From positions 1 through 10,841 of the forward strand of contig LSSL01002987.1 in NCBI GenBank assembly GCA_001953115.1: 10,841 nt of DNA. Direction: 5' to 3'. The notes beneath the pieces were generated by a model that was given only the letters and a program-made list of their open reading frames with translations, did not search any database and was not told the origin of the DNA. The translations under genes were made by a program, and so were the position numbers. Shown here piece by piece: positions 1 through 6,592 of this stretch. The DNA comes from Smittium mucronatum (taxonomy: Eukaryota > Kickxellomycota > Harpellomycetes > Harpellales > Legeriomycetaceae). The stretch's first letter is position 1; each line of letters begins with the position of its first letter.

Positions 1-184
1 AATCGAAATATATTATATTGAATCAGAATCGATTATTTTTAATTTTACGGTAAGATAAATCGACTAATTTCCAAATCTAAATCTACTAAAATTTCCCAGA
101 TAAGAATATTTTCATATAATTAGCCAAAGTAATAACAAATGTTAATTTATATTACACTTGTTAAATATCAGATACATTGTTTGA
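1..184. other. AT-rich spacer, left edge
   Basis: No gene is seen here. The stretch 21-30 (AATCAGAATC) matches one and two-thirds units of the hexamer array at the right end of the window, in the same orientation. An ATCGACTAA at 59-67 is the reverse complement of the TTAGTCGAT core found in the repeat near 1783. A GTAAGA at 50-55 resembles a 5' splice site, but such short matches are frequent and nothing supports an exon upstream. Confidence 0.5.
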
Positions 185-427
185 AGTTATTCGATAATCC
201 CTAATGAATTTCCAAAGTACACACATTAAACACACAAACAGAGGAAGAAAAATTGGACAGACACGGTTTCACTAATTGGGGTTTTATCCAAATCTACAAA
301 GTTTTTCTTCTTTAGTCATTGTCATCAACAAATAGCAAATTTGACTGTAGCAAAGAATAATCAATACAACATTTCTATGATATAAAGTACAGCCACTTTC
401 CACTTTTGGATAGAGGACGAAAAATAT
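185..427 (+). other. Coding-like patch, broken reading frame
   Basis: Between TGA codons at 182-184 and 428-430, one plus-strand frame of 81 codons is interrupted only by TAA at 227-229 and 383-385. The middle segment (230-382, 51 codons) reads as an ordinary mixed protein, with fragments such as KNWTDTVSLIGVLSKS and HQQIANLTVAKNNQ, and has no ATG near its start. Local G+C is visibly higher than in the surroundings (22 of 60 bases in 241-300). This could be a decayed gene, an exon of a larger gene or simply a less AT-rich patch that happens to carry fewer stops. The family is not recognised. The minus strand also has a short open stretch here, which weakens the coding case. Confidence 0.15.
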
Positions 428-430
428 TGA

Positions 431-893
431 CCTTAGTTTTTAGTTACCCATTTTTTAGATTATTATAAGTTATATTTCAGTATTTTATCCACAAGGAACA
501 CAATGATTACTCAATAACAGGTTTGGAATCTTTTATTTACATTTTGTATGAATATTTCAATTAATCAATGTGAAATTCGACAGAATACTATAGGCAGAGT
601 TCTGTATCATTTTCGTAAATATTATAAAATTTCATCTACTTTTTAAAATTATTTAAAAGAATCTATTGAGCTCAAAAAAAAAAATCGCGATATAATGACA
701 AAAATGGGGATATACCGAATTTTATAATTATGTAAAGAATATAAAATCGAAACACGTCTGATATCAATACAAGTCAAAATTAAATGTGATTCATAGATAT
801 TATCCATATCATATCATTTATTTCTGTAATAAACTTTTAGCAATAGAGGAAAGATGAACTATATGTATATTTAAATTAGCGATCAATACGCTT
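431..893. other. AT-rich spacer
   Basis: Stops are frequent in all frames and no repeat or structured element was found. A short poly(A) run lies at about 675-684. Nothing supports a gene. Confidence 0.5.
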
Positions 894-1106
894 GTGCAAT
901 GTGTGATGTATAAATTTCTGTGTTTCATTGTGCTGTGTGCAAATTTTGTACTTCCAGGTTTAGTATTACGTGTTTTTTTTATAGTGTTATGTGTGTATTT
1001 TTACTATTTTTTATTTAACGTAATGTTCGCAGATTGCTTAAAGGCTTGTTTATGTGCTATGTTTTGTGTACGATGTGATATATTCTGCGGGAAATTTGTA
1101 ATATGA
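894..1106 (+). CDS. Doubtful ORF, Cys-rich hydrophobic 70-aa peptide
   Basis: The frame opens with GTG at 894 and has its first ATG at 906, which would give 66 residues. It ends at TGA 1104-1106. The product would be strongly hydrophobic, rich in Phe, Val, Leu and Cys (about ten cysteines), with two or three stretches long enough to cross a membrane and a short cysteine-rich end including DCLKACLCAMFCVRC. No family is recognised. The DNA is unusually rich in G and T on the plus strand (many TGTG and TTTG words). That bias alone removes TAA and TAG and creates Cys, Val and Phe codons, so the frame may be a composition effect. There is no neighbouring gene, ribosome-binding site or clear promoter. 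It is more likely non-coding than coding. Confidence 0.15.
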   Translation: MQCVMYKFLCFIVLCANFVLPGLVLRVFFIVLCVYFYYFLFNVMFADCLKACLCAMFCVRCDIFCGKFVI

Positions 1107-1338
1107 TATGTGAAAGACGTGGTTTTAATTTATTCAGAGTTAGATTTTTTTATAATATATTACACTCTCTAAACTAAAATTTATATTCCATTTCGATGAC
1201 CAAATAAATATTTAAGGATTTAAATAAACATATCAGCTTATTTCTTTTATCAATTATCTGATAAATCAATCAAGTATTATCATATAATCAATTTTTTTTG
1301 GTAGATTGGTGAAATAAAACTAATTCATTCTTATCTGA
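1107..1338. other. AT-rich spacer
   Basis: No open frame of note. TTATCTGATAA-type words occur at about 1254-1264 and 1331-1340, without further structure. Confidence 0.45.
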
Positions 1339-1719
1339 TAATATATATGTAAAATTGGAAGTAGAGTGGCTCCTTTTTCATAGAAATTCCTATACTTGCA
1401 TTTTCATAAGGTCACAATTCCTTTTTATATTTTTCGAACTTTATTACATTTTTGTGGTTTAAAATAAGGTGTGTAGAAAAAGAACTTTTGTTTTATGTGT
1501 ATAAGAGGAAAACAAGTTTCGTTGCGCTTATCTAGCTTACATCATTATTTAACGCCTTTCTAATTCATCTGCACAATGTTTGGTATTAGTGGCATGGATG
1601 ATAAATATAGTCTACACGCGCAAAAGTTTATCCTTTCCAACAATGAAAACAAAGTAATTTTATCAGTTGCTTAATTTATTCATTTTGGGGACAAAAAATA
1701 CAAGCTTATATTCACTGGG
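1339..1719 (+). other. Coding-like patch with several in-frame stops
   Basis: One plus-strand frame runs through this stretch with stops at 1381, 1465, 1474, 1561 and 1672, then ends at TAG 1720. Two neighbouring segments look most protein-like: an ATG at 1495 giving 22 codons (MCIRGKQVSLRLSSLHHY...) up to TAA 1561-1563, and in the same frame an ATG at 1576 giving 32 codons (MFGISGMDDKYSLHAQKF...) up to TAA 1672-1674. Local G+C is above the window average, with GCG and ACGCG words that are rare elsewhere. A decayed coding fragment would look like this, but so would a random patch of milder composition. The family is not recognised. Confidence 0.15.
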
Positions 1720-1760
1720 TAGATTTTTTAACGTTTTTAATGGATATTTTAAAAAGTAAA

Positions 1761-1914
1761 TAGTCGATTTTAATATGATAAATTAGTCGATAATACCTAT
1801 AAAAGTATTTAAAATGGTATATTTTGATTATTTTTAGTCGGTTATATTTTTAATTAGCCGATTGCGTTTTAAATTGGTCGATTTTATTTTATTTTAGTCG
1901 TTAATTTTTTTTTA
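1761..1914. repeat. Degenerate ~20-bp tandem repeat with TAGTCG core
   Basis: The core TAGTCG, or a one-base variant, begins at 1761, 1784, 1835, 1855 (TAGCCG), 1875 (TGGTCG) and 1895. The last four are spaced exactly 20 bp apart. The unit is roughly TAGTCGATTTTATTTTTAAT. The first two units are 23 and 51 bp long, so the left part has drifted or taken insertions. Each core contains a CpG, which stands out in this AT-rich DNA. It is best read as an old minisatellite. A cluster of protein-binding sites is an alternative. Confidence 0.55.
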
Positions 1915-3581
1915 ACCTTTTCAAATTTCTGATTAAAAAAATAAAAATTATAGTGCATTATTAAAAGAATTTTATTTTATTTTTAAAAAAAGGCTTTTAT
2001 TATTGATTTATCTTAATCAAAATACAGAAAATATCAATAATCGATGATATTCAATGTAAAAATGAGTTGATATAATGTATTTTTGACAGAAAATGTATAT
2101 CAGCGCGAGTTTTTTATTCCGGTTAAACAGTAGTCTTCTTATAAACAATTTTTTATCCATTAGATGCATGGAATATTAAACTTTTGGTTCATTAGACTAA
2201 CTAATAAATATAATTTTATAACATTTATTATATTTATGTTCATACACATTGAAATGAAATGTAAAAAAAACATTTCGCAATAATTACTCCAGATTTCTTT
2301 ACTTATAGGGGGTTGGAAAATAAAAATATTAGTAAAATTTAAATTTTAAATTTAAGTTCAAGTTTTATTGATACAAATTTAGATGAAGGCTCTATCAAAT
2401 TCATCAGTTCTCTTTGATTAAATTAATAAATAAAAGTCTTTATATGAATATTAAATAATTTAAAGTGAAGGTTTTAGTTATGTTAACACTATTGATAGCT
2501 TTATGGAAGTAAAATAGAAAAAAGTATAACTTATTTTTGTTAAATAATTAAGCAATATATTAATATTAAAACCTATAATTAGACGCTAAAATTTTCCAGT
2601 ATATGGACATCTTATACCTTTATCATTAAAATTTTATTTATAAAACACATTTTTTTATCCGATTAATATAAAAATTTCTAAACACTAGGCGTAATTAATA
2701 TATTTGAGACTCTTTTCAAAACCAGTATTTTTTTACTATTTTAATTATTGAATGAAAATTAATAATTTTTTACTCCAACCGATAAATTTTTGAATAAATG
2801 AACTAATAAGATTCCCATTATTTAGATAAAAAATTACTTTAGCAATTTGAATTTTCCAATAGTTTTATAAAATATCATTCTAGTATATCTCTAAATTAGG
2901 AAAGTGTAAATTTCTAATTGAAAAGTATCCTCTCTCAAAAAAAATCTTCCATACAATAAATACAATTAGATATATTAAATTTTTTAATATTCTTACAAAT
3001 AGCGGCGACTTTTCTTAGTGAATAAAAAATCGCTTTATTTCCAAACCATTATTTAAACCAAATTAAAATTCGAAAAATATTACAATTTATTTTTTTGGAG
3101 TGAACTTTCGGAAATTATCTCTTGTAAAATAAATTAGCTAAGATTGAAAGTTAAATCTGACGATTTTTTATCTATAACATGCTTAAAAATCATCATTAAA
3201 AAATTAATATTTTTTGCGATATTATCACCTCATTTTTTCTTACTTTATTCATAAAAATTAGTACTTAATTTAAAAAAAGCCATTTAGTTTAACCGTTTGA
3301 TTTTTTTGCAGTTTAATTATAAATTTTTTTATAATGGGAGTCATGTTGCACATTTAAATAAAGGTATATGATTTTTATATTGTAAGCTCAAGTTTAATTT
3401 ATATTATTAGTAATTAGATATCCGATTATACTTAAAATAGTATTATATAAACCTAAAGTTTTTCGAGAGGTAAGAGATTCAAAAAACCCTTCTTTTAACT
3501 ACATGAAACTGTGTAAAATATATAAATATTGTAAATTATTTTACTTTAAGCTCTTGTGTGTTTTAAGGTTTTTAATGTAAG
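1915..3581. other. Featureless AT-rich spacer
   Basis: Nearly 1.7 kb without an open frame of note, a tandem repeat or a strong hairpin. It contains many homopolymer A and T runs and isolated AATAAA words, which are expected by chance at this composition. Confidence 0.5.
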
Positions 3582-3620
3582 TGTTGGGCTTAAACATACA
3601 TTCGTATAATAATATGTCAT

Positions 3621-3707
3621 TTATATAATTGCATAATTATATAATGGTTCATTAAAATAGTGTTGCATCATTATATAATAATTCATTATAAATAATTGTT
3701 ATATAAT
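3621..3707. repeat. Four TTATATAAT copies, two forming a palindrome
   Basis: TTATATAAT occurs at 3621-3629, 3637-3645, 3671-3679 and 3699-3707. The first two lie in a perfect inverted repeat with 10-bp arms (3621-3630 and 3635-3644) around GCAT. ATTCAT/TTCATTA words fall between the copies. The pattern suggests local duplication within the LTR-like block. Confidence 0.55.
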
Positions 3708-3710
3708 AGT

Positions 3711-3737
3711 CAAAGGAAAACTAACCATTTTCCTTTG
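3711..3737. repeat. Perfect 10-bp inverted repeat, 7-base loop
   Basis: CAAAGGAAAA (3711-3720) and TTTTCCTTTG (3728-3737) are exact reverse complements around CTAACCA. This is one of the strongest short stem-loops noticed in the window, with four G-C pairs in an AT-rich setting. It sits inside the LTR-like block, just after the TTATATAAT copies. It could be a protein-binding palindrome or part of the repeat that built the block. It lacks a T-run that would make it an intrinsic terminator. Confidence 0.6.
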
Positions 3738-3760
3738 GTGCTTAGATTTACAATTATTTA

Positions 3761-3972
3761 GACAAAGAGAAAATGATCTCTGTATTTGTGAATACATAGG
3801 TCTAAGTCTTTATATACAAAGAGAACCATTAATAATAGTAAATTACAAAGAAAGTTTTTGTAATTAACATTTTGCAAAAGTGTCCATTTTTATCATGTTT
3901 TTACAAAGAGTTTAAATCTACTTAGTACTTTACAAGTATGCTTAAGTCTATTTAATCTCCTTGTACAAAGAA
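3761..3972 (+). repeat. Cluster of ACAAAGA direct repeats
   Basis: ACAAAGA occurs five times on the plus strand, at about 3762, 3816, 3845, 3903 and 3965, four of them preceded by T. Other words recur among them: GAATACATAG at 3790 and 3970, AAATGATC at 3771 and 3981, and TAAGTCT at 3803 and 3943. The spacing is irregular, so this is a degenerate repeat cluster rather than a clean tandem array. Such clusters are common in U3 parts of LTRs. Confidence 0.45.
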
Positions 3973-4066
3973 TACATAGTAAATGATCATTTTATGATAC
4001 TTAATTCATAGCTTATAAAATTTATATCAGTTAGAATTTTAGCAGTTAATAATATAGATGCGGGAA

Positions 4067-4129
4067 TATAAATAGAGGAATCTTTCCTGATATTTTTGGG
4101 GAGGAGCTAGTTAGTTTTACTAAAATAAA
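4067..4129 (+). promoter_or_regulatory. TATA box and poly(A) signal of LTR-like block
   Basis: TATAAATAG at 4067-4075 matches the eukaryotic TATA consensus and is preceded by CGGGAA, so it is not just part of an AT run. A start site about 30 bp downstream would fall near the G-rich stretch TTTGGGGAGGAGC. AATAAA follows at 4124-4129. The close TATA-to-AATAAA spacing fits an LTR, where promoter and poly(A) signal lie in the same repeat. A small perfect stem AGGAA/TTCCT (4076-4088) lies between. Individually these words are common in AT-rich DNA; the arrangement is what suggests function. Confidence 0.25.
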
Positions 4130-4149
4130 TATAACACTATTTTCCATCA

Positions 4150-5273
4150 CTTTTTTTAAAATTTTTATAATGTTATTAAAAATAAGACCAATTCTAAAAA
4201 AACACAGGTAAACAAATAAAAAATCGGAAAAACTGAAAAATATCGGACAATTTTTTAAAAAACATGAAGCTAGATTTAAAAAACAGCAGTTTATTATTTA
4301 TCCTATAAATATTTTGGTTGAGTGATTAAATAAATTTGATAATTTTAGATAATTATTCTAAAATTTAAGTATTAATTGCGTTAAAATAAAAAAATAACAA
4401 TCTTTTATTTTTCTAATTTCTTTAATTATATATATGTAATTTTAAAATTACTACAAGTAACTATTTATTTGTGACAATTTTATTTCTTAATATTTTATGA
4501 ATTTAATTGAAATCTTATTTATTTACTATTAATAAAGAAAAGTTCGATGTGAATTAATTTTAACGAATTAAATTTTCGAAATTTTTATTATTTTTGAGTT
4601 AAAAAAATAATTCATGTATCGATTTGAACTTTAAATTGGTTAATAGATGAGTGGAAACTAATAAATAAATTGGCACATAATTCAAAAAAGTGCTTTTATA
4701 TTAAATTTCTGGTTAACTTTTTCATACATGAAAGTAAAATATTAAACTTTTTAATAAGCTTATTTAACATGAAATTTGAAAAATTCCAGCTATTTAATGG
4801 TTTAAAAAGTTTTTTTTACATAATTTTTTTTAATTTGGAATTTTTTTCAGAATTAAGTATTAAAAATATTTTCGGGGTTTTGACCAATTATAAATAGTAA
4901 TTATTAAATATAAGATATTATTGGATTTTAATTTCAATACTTTTATCTAGATATTTCTAAGCTTTAGATCACATATTTTTATTCGGATCCGTTTTTTTAA
5001 ACCTAATTATTTTACTCTTAATTAGTTTTTATATTTAACCCTTTTGGAGGAAAAAAATGTTTTTATAACCCGATTTATTAATTTTCATTTCCAATTCGAT
5101 AATTTTATGCATTAAGCCAATTATAAAGAAGTATCTATAATATATTTTTTACAGAATAAAAAAAAGGTGCATATTCGTGCTGATAGTCCATAAATTTCTA
5201 AATACAAATTATTTAAATGTAAATGTATACTTTGGTCTTAAAGATGATTAAATTAAATCACACCACTAATTGA
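4150..5273. other. AT-rich spacer
   Basis: No supported gene. A TTG-initiated 75-codon frame at 4670-4897 has a Phe/Asn/Lys-rich translation typical of T-runs and is not called. No tandem repeat or strong hairpin was seen. Confidence 0.45.
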
Positions 5274-5639
5274 CACACGAGTAACTTCACTTGTCATTTT
5301 TTAAATAAACATATTCATTTTGATTTTTCTATGCCTCTTACTTTCAAGGTTCCAACATACTTTAGTTATATGAAAGTTTAAAATTTTATTTGGAAATTAA
5401 AATTAAAATTCCAATGGAATAATGGCTTTTATTTACTTTATATAAAATTAGAGAAAATTTATGCTTCTAATGATTACAAAATTAAGCGATATAGATGTCA
5501 TAGGTTTTAAAAAGAAACATTTCAATGCTATTATTTTTTCTATTTGACTAATAGTTTTGTTATAAGTTTGAAAAAAATAAATTCAGTGTATGAGATGCCC
5601 TGTATAAATTTCATTCCGAAACCAAGAAGGATAAATGAA
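5274..5639 (+). other. Coding-like patch with two in-frame TAA codons
   Basis: After a TGA at 5271-5273, one plus-strand frame runs for 122 codons to TAA 5640-5642, broken only by TAA at 5379-5381 and 5508-5510. The three open segments are 35, 42 and 43 codons, with varied translations such as HFDFSMPLTFKVPTYFSYMK, YIKLEKIYASNDYKIKRYR and MPCINFIPKPRRINE. At this base composition about a dozen stops would be expected. The deficit is suggestive, but with many windows and frames to choose from it is not decisive. No family is recognised. A decayed gene is one reading, chance the other. Confidence 0.18.
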
Positions 5640-6054
5640 TAACTCACCACACCCAGTAAAAATTAAAATATTATTAGCCATACACAAAATATATTGAAAA
5701 ATAAATAATTTTTTAATTTTTATTCAAAAAATTTCTTCATAATATTCTAGCTATTAAATATAAATATACTTTTTATTAAAACTTGAAAGAATTGGTTTTA
5801 GAAAATTACCCATTTTAGTATAAAACTTTTTTGAAATGTAACCTGAAATCAACAAAGAAATTTACAAATTTTAAATAAAGTCTATACTAACGAATTAAAA
5901 TTCATATGCTTTTTTGCCCAATTAATATAAAATTACTCATTTTCTTTATTGGTAAATAATTTGATACAAAATTTATAGCAGAAATATATCTATTAGAGAA
6001 ATTAAATTTTTAAAGAGTGAAATATCTTTTCATGATTTAGGGCTTATTTAATGA
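5640..6054. other. AT-rich spacer
   Basis: Nothing supported. A short C-rich stretch at 5643-5655 (CTCACCACACCCA) is the only compositional break. Confidence 0.4.
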
Positions 6055-6396
6055 ACTTTTCGAAGCAAAATAAATTAATATTTTACAAAGCGTTGTACTA
6101 TTTTTGGTATTTTGTAGTTAAAAATGAGCATAGAGATTCGGAGGAAAAATATAAATGAGAATTAAAATATCAATGTATCTAAAGCCAAGCCTTTAAGAAC
6201 AATAAAGGCAATTTTATAATGTAAAAGTCTAGCGCAGGTCGGTTTTAAGCTTCTAACAGCCAATTTTATGAGAGCCATTTAGATCAATACCACGAATGTG
6301 CAAGAGACTAATTTAATTAATTTTTTTTAAGTAGGCTGCAAATGGGGGCTCAATAGCTTTAATAAACTGTTTTTTGAAAAAATAAAGTTTATTCTG
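6055..6396 (+). other. Less AT-rich coding-like patch, frame broken by stops
   Basis: Between TGA codons at 6052 and 6397, one plus-strand frame of 114 codons is broken by TAA or TAG at 6076, 6115, 6163, 6217, 6280 and 6328. Readable fragments include MSIEIRRKNINEN from ATG 6124 and SLAQVGFKLLTANFMRAI at 6226-6279. A second frame overlaps with an equally protein-like stretch (SQFYESHLDQYHECARD, ending about 6310), so protein-like appearance does not pick out one frame. The stretch is clearly less AT-rich than its surroundings and leads into the G+C peak at 6441-6520. A decayed gene or transposon fragment is possible. No family is recognised. Confidence 0.15.
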
Positions 6397-6416
6397 TGAA
6401 TGAAATAAACCTCAGC

Positions 6417-6424
6417 TATAAATA
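6417..6424 (+). promoter_or_regulatory. Possible TATA box before purine-rich leader
   Basis: TATAAATA lies 25 bp before the CA at 6441-6442 and 47 bp before the ATG at 6464. A purine-only run (alternating AG then seven G, 6442-6457) fills the space where a 5' leader would be. TATA, CA start and GA-rich leader form a plausible eukaryotic core promoter. TATAAATA by itself is weak evidence in AT-rich DNA. Confidence 0.2.
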
Positions 6425-6463
6425 CCAATTAAAGCAATAACAGAGAGAGAGGGGGGGTCAGAT

Positions 6464-6592
6464 ATGAGATGCACCCTTCCCCATTGGCTACACAGCCAGT
6501 ATCTCAACAGAGGAGCGGGTTTTAGAAGAAATTACATTATTTTATATTTATATTTATTACATATAGGTCTCAACGAAGTTATCTCAAGATAA
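6464..6592 (+). CDS. Possible 42-aa small ORF in the G+C peak
   Basis: ATG 6464 opens a 42-codon frame to TAA 6590-6592, beginning MRCTLPHWLHSQYLNRGAGF. The first half is polar and basic. The second half (YIILYLYLLHIGL) is hydrophobic enough for one membrane segment. The open frame itself extends back to 6422 without a stop. It lies in the only G+C-rich stretch of the window (45 of 80 bases at 6441-6520), after a TATA-like box and a GA-rich leader. A second frame across the same DNA is also open and protein-like (from 6433 to TAG about 6524), which argues for composition rather than selection. No family is recognised. Confidence 0.2.
   Translation: MRCTLPHWLHSQYLNRGAGFRRNYIILYLYLLHIGLNEVISR
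6465..6506. other. Nested stem-loop in the G+C peak
   Basis: TGAGAT (6465-6470) pairs with ATCTCA (6501-6506). Inside it TGGCT (6485-6489) pairs with AGCCA (6494-6498) around ACAC, extended by a T-G and an A-T pair (6484/6499 and 6483/6500). The two helices would stack directly on the 3' side, leaving a 12-base bulge (6471-6482, GCACCCTTCCCC) on the 5' side. This could be a small structured RNA element or chance pairing in a G+C-rich patch. It is not a tRNA: no T-loop or acceptor stem is visible. Confidence 0.25.
6481..6489 (-). promoter_or_regulatory. CCAAT-box type site, minus strand
   Basis: CCATTGGCT reads AGCCAATGG on the minus strand, a full match to the NF-Y consensus RRCCAATSR. It would serve a minus-strand promoter firing toward lower coordinates, or be orientation-independent. 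No gene is identified on that side, so its role is unknown. Confidence 0.2.

Larger units (their letters stand above)
3582..4149 (+). mobile_element. Candidate solo LTR of an LTR retrotransposon
   Basis: The block starts TGTTGGGCTT, a common form of LTR 5' end, and can end in ...TTTTCCATCA, giving the TG...CA termini usual for LTRs. Between them lie, in order: a repeat-rich part (four TTATATAAT copies at 3621-3707, a perfect 10-bp hairpin at 3711-3737, and TACAAAGA-type repeats at 3761-3972) that would be U3; a TATAAATA box at 4067-4074; a purine/G-rich stretch at 4098-4107 near the expected transcription start; and AATAAA at 4124-4129. No retroviral-type protein frame adjoins it, hence solo. 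No matching 5-bp target duplication was found (left flank GTAAG, right flank CTTTT), so the right end is uncertain or the element is old. An end at 4206, where GGTAA follows CA, is an alternative. Confidence 0.3.

Noticed and set aside
50..55. GTAAGA as a 5' splice donor ending an exon that reads ESESIIFNFT, paired with the CAG of the array as acceptor
   Set aside because: The exon is only about 48 bases and has no other support; the phase would join it to the Asn-Gln frame, and six-base donor matches are common by chance.
4670..4897. TTG-initiated 75-codon frame on the plus strand
   Set aside because: It begins with TTG, has no ATG near the start, is dominated by Phe, Asn, Lys and Ile from T- and A-runs, shows no domain or signal, and is of a length expected by chance in DNA this AT-rich.
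185..6396. Idea that TAA and TAG are sense codons (ciliate-type code), since several coding-like patches are broken only by TAA/TAG
   Set aside because: TAA is the commonest stop by chance here and TGA is rare. With TGA as sole stop, random frames average about 60 codons and stretches of 80-170 codons are expected many times, so the pattern proves nothing. No frame of several hundred codons was found in the parts I examined.
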